A DNA stretch of 64,000 nt, from positions 3,005,080 through 3,069,079 of the forward strand of contig NZ_NKFP01000006.1 of assembly GCF_002215035.1 (NCBI RefSeq), read 5' to 3'. A program made the translations under genes and the position numbers. Positions 59,187 through 64,000 of this stretch are shown piece after piece. Each line of letters begins with the position of its first letter. Within the stretch, counting starts at the first letter, position 1. The notes beneath the pieces were generated by a model, which was not told where the DNA came from, did no database searches, and saw nothing but the letters and a program-made list of their open reading frames with translations. Origin of the DNA: Leptolyngbya ohadii IS1 (lineage in GTDB: Bacteria; Cyanobacteriota; Cyanobacteriia; Elainellales; Elainellaceae).

Positions 59187-60548
59187 ATGCAGTCCAACCC
59201 AATGCAGGCTCAAGACATTACCGCTGTTCGGGGTGCGTTCCTCGACTTCACTGGTGATCCATTCCGTTGCAATGAGCGAGACAGCGTTCGCTATGTGAAG
59301 GACGGTCTACTGGTGCTGAAGGGCGGCAAGGTGGAGGCATTTGGGGACTATGGGACGATCGCCCCTCAATATCAGGGCATTTCGATTACGGAGTATCCCG
59401 AAAAGCTAATTATTCCGGGCTTTCTCGATATTCACGTCCACTATCCGCAAACGGAAATTATTGCGGCATATGGGGAGCAGCTATTGACCTGGCTGGAGCG
59501 ATACACCTTCCCGACGGAAGCTAAGTTTCACGATGAAGACTATGCGCGGCAGATCGCCACAATCTTTCTGGATGAACTGCTGCGAAACGGCACGACGACC
59601 GCTCTGGTACTCACGACAATTTTTCCCCAGTCGGTAGAAGTCCTGTTTGAGGAAGCCGATCGCCGCAATATGCGAATGATCGCCGGACAGGTGTGGATGG
59701 ATCGCAACGCGCCAGACTTTCTGACGAATACAGCAATCAACAGCTATCAGCAAAGCCGCGAGCAGATCGAACGCTGGCACAATCGAGGCAGGCAGCTCTA
59801 CGCCATTACCCCCCGCTTCGCGATTACGTCCACCGACCATGAATTGCAGCTTGCCGGAAAACTGAAGGCAGAATTTCCCGATGTCTACGTCCATACCCAC
59901 CTGTCGGAAAACGCCCAGGAAATTGCCTACACCGCAGAACTGTTCCCCGATACGCAGGACTATCTAGAAGTCTACGAAAAGTATGGATTAGTAGGCGATC
60001 GCTCTATCTTTGCCCACGGTCTCCACCTCAGTGAATCGGAGTTTCAGCGGCTTTCCCAGGCAGGAGCCACGATCGCTTTTTGTCCCACTTCCAACCTGTT
60101 TTTGGGCAGCGGTTTGTTTAAGCTGCATCGCGCCAAGTCGATCGACTCTCCGGTAAAAGTGGGACTGGCTTCCGATGTGGGTGGCGGCACCAGCTTTTCC
60201 ATGCTGCACACGATGAGTGATGCCTACAAAATTACCCAGCTTCAGAGACAGAATCTTTCCAGCTTCAAAGCCTTCTACCTTGCCACTCTGGGCGCAGCCG
60301 ACTCCCTTTCCCTGTCCGACAAGTTGGGCAACTTTGATCTTGGCAAAGAGGCAGACTTCACCGTCCTGGATCTGCACGCCACACCCCTCATGACCCTCCG
60401 CAACGGAACCGTCCCCGCCGCATCCCTCGATGTCCTGGAAGCGCAATTATTCGGCACGATGATCCTGGGAGACGATCGCACCATTGCTGCCACCTATGTC
60501 GCCGGAAAGCCGCTGTATCAAAATCCTTCTCTCCTGGGAGAGGTCTAA
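59187..60548 (+). CDS. guaD: Guanine deaminase
   Basis: A 453-residue zinc amidohydrolase that deaminates guanine to xanthine. It shows FLDIHVHYPQTEIIAAYGEQLLTWLE (metal His pair), HTHLSENAQEI, FAHGLHLSESE and the catalytic LASDVGGGTSFSM Asp. These are the usual guanine deaminase landmarks. It lies 52 bp before a carotenoid oxygenase gene on the same strand. Together with the 8-oxoguanine-type enzyme it points to purine base salvage. Confidence 0.93.
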   Translation: MQSNPMQAQDITAVRGAFLDFTGDPFRCNERDSVRYVKDGLLVLKGGKVEAFGDYGTIAPQYQGISITEYPEKLIIPGFLDIHVHYPQTEIIAAYGEQLLTWLERYTFPTEAKFHDEDYARQIATIFLDELLRNGTTTALVLTTIFPQSVEVLFEEADRRNMRMIAGQVWMDRNAPDFLTNTAINSYQQSREQIERWHNRGRQLYAITPRFAITSTDHELQLAGKLKAEFPDVYVHTHLSENAQEIAYTAELFPDTQDYLEVYEKYGLVGDRSIFAHGLHLSESEFQRLSQAGATIAFCPTSNLFLGSGLFKLHRAKSIDSPVKVGLASDVGGGTSFSMLHTMSDAYKITQLQRQNLSSFKAFYLATLGAADSLSLSDKLGNFDLGKEADFTVLDLHATPLMTLRNGTVPAASLDVLEAQLFGTMILGDDRTIAATYVAGKPLYQNPSLLGEV

Positions 60549-60600
60549 ACGATCGCCAGAGCCGTCACAATAGTCACCGTAAGGTGTCTCCGCATTCCCT

Positions 60601-62076
60601 ATGCAAACCCGTCCCGAAACCCAATCTACCGCTCAGATCACTCCCCCCTATGCGATCGGCTTAACCACCGCAACTGAGGAAACGACGATCGCCGCTTTGC
60701 CTGTGGAGGGGCGGATTCCAGACTGGCTGACGGGATCGCTAATTCGCACGGGTCCGGCGAAGTTTGAGGTGGGGGGAGAGTCCTATCGTCACTGGTTTGA
60801 TGGACTGGCGATGCTGACGCGCTTCTCGTTTTCGGATGGACGGGTGAGCTATGTGAATCGATTTCTTGCCAGTGATTCGTTTCAGGAGGCAATGGCGAAG
60901 GGCAAAATCAGCCGGGGGGAATTTGGCACGACGGCTCGAAATTCTTTCTGGGAACGACTGCGCGATCCGATCCCTCGTCCTACCGATAACGCGAATGTGA
61001 ATATTCTGCCGCTGGGCGATCGCCTCGTTAGCACCACCGAAGTTCCCCAGCCGATCGTCTTTAACCCGGATACGCTGGAAACTCTGGATAAATTTCCGTT
61101 TGACGATCACATTCTGGGACAGATGACGACGGTGCATCCCCATTTTGATTTCGATCGCCAGTGTTTATTTAACTACCTGACTGCCTTTGGTGCGCCCACC
61201 AAATACAACATCTACCGGATGGGTTTCCGCAGCAGTCGGCGCGAGTTAGTGGCATCGATTCCGACGAAGGAACCCGCCTATATGCACACCTTCGCGATGA
61301 GCGATCGCTATATCATTCTCACCGAGTTTCCCCTGCGGCTAAATTTGTTGGGACTGGCAATGAGCGGCAAACCGTTTATCGAAAACTATCACTGGAAAAC
61401 CGATCGCGGCACTCGTTTTACGATCGTGGATAAGGACAGCGGAGAAGTGGTGAAGACCTGTGAAAGTGAACCCTTTTTCTCGTTCCATCACATCAATGCC
61501 TTTGAACAGGGAGACGAACTGTTGATCGATCTGGCAGGCTATACGGACGATAAAGTGGTACGGGATTTATACCTGAACCCCCTGAGAACTGGACAGGCAG
61601 GTAGAGCCACCGCAGCCGTAAAGCGATATCGCCTCAGCCTAAACAAGGGTGATGCAACGGGTGAAACTTTAGCGAATGAAACGCTTGAGTTGCCGAGAAC
61701 GCACTATCGACAGATAAACGGTAAACCTTATCAATTTATTTACGGTGCAGGAAACCGAATTCTGGACAACTTTAACGATCAGATCGTGAAAATTAATGTG
61801 AATACGGGAGAGAGTGTCTGCTGGTTTGAGGAAAACTGCTACCCAGGCGAGCCTGTCTTTGTTTCCGCACCTAATTATTCTGCTGAAGATGAGGGCATTC
61901 TGCTCTCCGTGGTGCTAAATGCCAATTGCCAAAAGTCTTTCCTCCTAATCCTGGATGCTCGATCGATGACCGAACTGGCACGGACAGAAGTTCCCCATGT
62001 CATTCCCTTCCAGTTCCACGGACAGTATTTTCCGGCGATCGAACCTGCGATCGTTCTAAGCCAGGTGCATCGATAA
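60601..62076 (+). CDS. Carotenoid oxygenase (apocarotenoid/retinal-forming family)
   Basis: A 491-residue seven-bladed-propeller iron enzyme that splits carotenoids or apocarotenoids with O2. Its four iron-ligand His residues can be placed: His179 in TVHPHFD, His229 in AYMHTFAM, His296 in FSFHHINAFE and His473 in FQFHGQYF. The C-terminal motif completes the family length, so the gene is whole. The exact bond cut is unknown; it resembles cyanobacterial Diox1/retinal-forming enzymes. It lies 52 bp after guaD, and an IS701 copy begins 24 bp after its stop. Confidence 0.9.
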   Translation: MQTRPETQSTAQITPPYAIGLTTATEETTIAALPVEGRIPDWLTGSLIRTGPAKFEVGGESYRHWFDGLAMLTRFSFSDGRVSYVNRFLASDSFQEAMAKGKISRGEFGTTARNSFWERLRDPIPRPTDNANVNILPLGDRLVSTTEVPQPIVFNPDTLETLDKFPFDDHILGQMTTVHPHFDFDRQCLFNYLTAFGAPTKYNIYRMGFRSSRRELVASIPTKEPAYMHTFAMSDRYIILTEFPLRLNLLGLAMSGKPFIENYHWKTDRGTRFTIVDKDSGEVVKTCESEPFFSFHHINAFEQGDELLIDLAGYTDDKVVRDLYLNPLRTGQAGRATAAVKRYRLSLNKGDATGETLANETLELPRTHYRQINGKPYQFIYGAGNRILDNFNDQIVKINVNTGESVCWFEENCYPGEPVFVSAPNYSAEDEGILLSVVLNANCQKSFLLILDARSMTELARTEVPHVIPFQFHGQYFPAIEPAIVLSQVHR

Positions 62077-62100
62077 ATATACCCATGAAGCTGGCTTTAG

Positions 62101-63494
62101 CCCTCTTCCATCATTTAAGCAGAGTTAAAGAGGACGCGCCGTAGCAAAAGGTCATGCATGATGGGGCAATAAAACTGCTGCATCCGCTGGATTAATTGGA
62201 TAAATCCCTGGATGAAGGATGGGATTTCAAACACCTCAAGCCAGGGTTTGAGTCGGTTTAAAGCAATCCAGGGCTCAATCACTAAGCGCAGGTTGTTCAG
62301 CAGGTGTTTCCAACCCCGTTGGCTATTCCACCAAGAGTGTTGGGCAAATATCTGGTGAGACAAAGGGCATTCCCGATTGAAGGCATCAGCGAACAAACTC
62401 ACCATCGTGAAAGCACTCATGACAATCTCCCACCATCGCTCAATCTGCTTGTAATGGGTCACGCGAAAATCCGCCCATCCCAGAGCATCTTTACTCTGCT
62501 TGAGTCCATACTCAATCCAGGTTCGTTCGCCGTAGCGATCCCCAATCTCATCGAGTTTGACCTCCGGCGCATTGCTCATTACATAAGTGGTTGAGTTGTC
62601 CGGTAACGTTTGTGGGTTAGTCGTTAACAACCAGTAGCGAACCGTTCGACGTTTCCCATAAATAATCTCGCTGCGATAGCGAACTTCGGTTTTGCCATTG
62701 CTAAAGGTCCGCCGAAAGGCTTGCCAGGGTTCACAGGTTACCTCTTGGTCTTGGGGCAACCACATCCCGTGGTTCGACCGGATCGCCACGATGTAGGGCA
62801 GATTCAACGACTCCAATACACGGATAAAGTTGACTTTACTTTCGCCGTACAGACTATCGGCAAGCACTAATTCAAACCGAAATCCCAGCGATAGCAGTTC
62901 ACGGATCATCTCCGCAGCAATCTGCGGTTTCGTTTTGTACTCATCACCCGCTTTGAGCCGCTCTTTGGGCTTGTAAACCTCAAACGATAGGGGCAATATC
63001 ATGCCACGAAATAGGGCATAAGCGGTCACTGCCACGATGCCATTTTCCTTCTTACCCACATTGCCGATGTATTGTCGCTTGACGTAATCGGTGTGCTTCC
63101 CCTTTTTACAGTCGCCCGTTTCGTCAATCAACAGAATCACGGCTTGCCCGTCTAGGAGCTTGAGGATGAGCTTTAAGCGAATCTGTCGCAATCGCGTCAC
63201 CGACCAGGGCGATTTCGTCAATAGGTGGTGTAAGCCTTGCTCATTGTCTAAGCCCACTGCTTTCGCAATGGCTGGTAGCGTTTTGCGTTTTAGTTCTGAG
63301 ATCATGCCCACATGCAGGTATTTGAAGGCTTCAAAGCTTCGCACTTCGGGAAACAACGGGGCATACCATTCACAATATTCATCGACAAAGCGCAGGGTAG
63401 GACGAGCCGCACGAGGTTCTACCATCACCGCCTCCACGTCTGCAAGAACCACCCTTCTAGTCTAATTTTTCCTCTCCAATATGATGGAAGAGGG
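62101..63494 (-). mobile_element. IS701-family insertion sequence
   Basis: A 1394-bp element with exact 14-bp terminal inverted repeats CCCTCTTCCATCAT/ATGATGGAAGAGGG. It is flanked by the 4-bp direct repeat TTAG (62097-62100 and 63495-63498), which matches the YTAR target preference of IS701. The transposase gene is intact and fills the element, so it may be mobile. It landed just downstream of the carotenoid oxygenase gene. Confidence 0.9.
62115..63452 (-). CDS. IS701-family transposase
   Basis: A 445-residue DDE transposase. Acidic candidates are in the VILLIDETGDCKKGKHTDYV, FELVLADSLYGESKVNF and WIEYGLKQSKDALGWADFRVTHY (catalytic Glu) segments, the usual IS701 layout. The frame has no stop or frameshift. 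Its ends lie within 14-42 bp of the element's inverted repeats, so it is the only gene of the IS. Confidence 0.92.
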   Translation of the reverse strand: MVLADVEAVMVEPRAARPTLRFVDEYCEWYAPLFPEVRSFEAFKYLHVGMISELKRKTLPAIAKAVGLDNEQGLHHLLTKSPWSVTRLRQIRLKLILKLLDGQAVILLIDETGDCKKGKHTDYVKRQYIGNVGKKENGIVAVTAYALFRGMILPLSFEVYKPKERLKAGDEYKTKPQIAAEMIRELLSLGFRFELVLADSLYGESKVNFIRVLESLNLPYIVAIRSNHGMWLPQDQEVTCEPWQAFRRTFSNGKTEVRYRSEIIYGKRRTVRYWLLTTNPQTLPDNSTTYVMSNAPEVKLDEIGDRYGERTWIEYGLKQSKDALGWADFRVTHYKQIERWWEIVMSAFTMVSLFADAFNRECPLSHQIFAQHSWWNSQRGWKHLLNNLRLVIEPWIALNRLKPWLEVFEIPSFIQGFIQLIQRMQQFYCPIMHDLLLRRVLFNSA

Positions 63495-63498
63495 TTAG

Positions 63499-63684
63499 GC
63501 TAGAAGCACGCTACGCGTTCAAGCAAAGGGATGCCAGCGTGAAAAAGGAACTGCCTGTGTTTGATAAAGAGAGCATTGGGCGTGACATCGAACGTAATGG
63601 CAACGGTTAATCCTGTGTTGATGCGGATGGAACAGAGATTACTGGTGAGCGTTCAAGGTTATTGGCTGCCTCACAACTTCACCG
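63499..63684. other. Short non-coding or decayed stretch after the IS
   Basis: A short frame at 63597 (MATVNPVLMRMEQRLL onward, about 43 codons) ends at the edge of the 2OG gene. I do not recognise it. It could be the remnant of a gene broken by earlier events, or nothing. Confidence 0.3.
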
Positions 63685-64000
63685 CTAACTTCTTTTTCTT
63701 CGCTTATTTCTTCCTTGCTCTGCTTTAATTGCCCTTGATTCTAGTTGAAGTTCTGGGATTTCCCTGAGCTGAGTATCATCCAGGTTGTATTGTTCACAAA
63801 CAAGGCTGAGGCGAGTACCTGGATTTTTGACAGGATTCACGGAATGAGTCAAATCTCCCTGGAAAAATAGCAGCGTATTGGCTTGGGGGCGAATTTGTCC
63901 AACTTGACGTTTGTGCGATCGCAGTACCAGTTCTCCTCCCTCTAAACCTGTAGCAACCTTGACATACAAAACGCTGACGACCAGAGGAGGGGCGATCGTT
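63685..64000 (-). CDS. 2-oxoglutarate/Fe(II) oxygenase, C-terminal part, cut by the window edge
   Basis: The minus-strand frame continues through the right edge without a start. The visible ~105 residues match the end of a prolyl-4-hydroxylase-like double-stranded beta helix: GGELVLRSHKR, ANTLLFFQGDLTHSVNPV (third iron ligand His) and TRLSLVCEQYNL (2OG-binding Arg). The first HxD ligand pair must lie outside. The substrate is unknown. Confidence 0.75.
   Translation of the reverse strand, partial: TIAPPLVVSVLYVKVATGLEGGELVLRSHKRQVGQIRPQANTLLFFQGDLTHSVNPVKNPGTRLSLVCEQYNLDDTQLREIPELQLESRAIKAEQGRNKRRKRS

Noticed and set aside
1-64000. CRISPR array
   Set aside because: No regularly spaced repeats of 25-40 bp with unique spacers were seen; the repeats found are short heptamer tracts or isolated direct repeats.

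Overview
The window is chromosomal DNA from a cyanobacterium. The evidence is the petB-petD pair for the cytochrome b6f complex, a ycf20-type gene, a chlorophyll-era set of conserved cyanobacterial hypotheticals, many GCGATCGC (HIP1) octamers, heptamer-like GGGGAGT repeats, an EGY-type site-2 protease homologue and photorespiratory genes. GC is moderately high and gene density is ordinary for the group. A filamentous Leptolyngbya-like host is my guess from gene content, not something the sequence proves.

Layout. 1-4.4 kb: galactoside/galactose genes (family 2 glycosidase end, galT, then a damaged M24 peptidase/galK junction). 4.3-9.8 kb: DUF2085 membrane protein, a small conserved protein, a lectin-RTX secreted protein, an HD phosphohydrolase and a C-terminal processing protease. 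10.1-11.4 kb: petB and petD. 11.7-24.7 kb: mixed housekeeping, including a glycosyltransferase interrupted in frame by a short repeat, a lipid kinase, an ArsR/DUF2087 regulator divergent from a KDPG aldolase, glycerate kinase, ycf20, an NDH-2-like reductase, a glycolate dehydrogenase subunit and exported SH3 and beta-barrel proteins. 24.8-27.0 kb: a hybrid histidine kinase whose GAF domain carries both cysteines of a DXCF-type cyanobacteriochrome. 27.3-38.3 kb: nucleoside deaminase, tRNA-Glu, PIN protein, an M50 homologue lacking key zinc ligands, a 1.7k-residue TamB-like protein, small hypotheticals, an Xre regulator with direct repeats and a VanW protein. 38.35-45.2 kb: a complete ebo cluster (eboA-F), on the minus strand. 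46-64 kb: glmS with a clear terminator, a MITE-like element, SelO, tandem GNAT, exported and small conserved proteins, two purine deaminases, a cold-shock/DUF1294 protein, a glycosyltransferase, a carotenoid oxygenase, an intact IS701-family element with a TTAG target duplication, and a partial 2OG-Fe(II) oxygenase at the right edge.

How it fits together. The ebo genes form the one obvious multi-gene pathway; in other cyanobacteria this cluster is tied to export of scytonemin precursors, but no scytonemin genes are visible here. Galactose use by the Leloir route appears broken at galK. GlcD and glycerate kinase belong to the C2 (photorespiratory) cycle. Guanine deaminase, an 8-oxoguanine-type deaminase and a small cytidine/guanine-type deaminase suggest purine base salvage. 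The most interesting items are the dual-cysteine photoreceptor kinase, the ebo cluster, the repeat insertion with a 31-bp duplication inside a coding region, the galK deletion scar, and the probable pseudoprotease.
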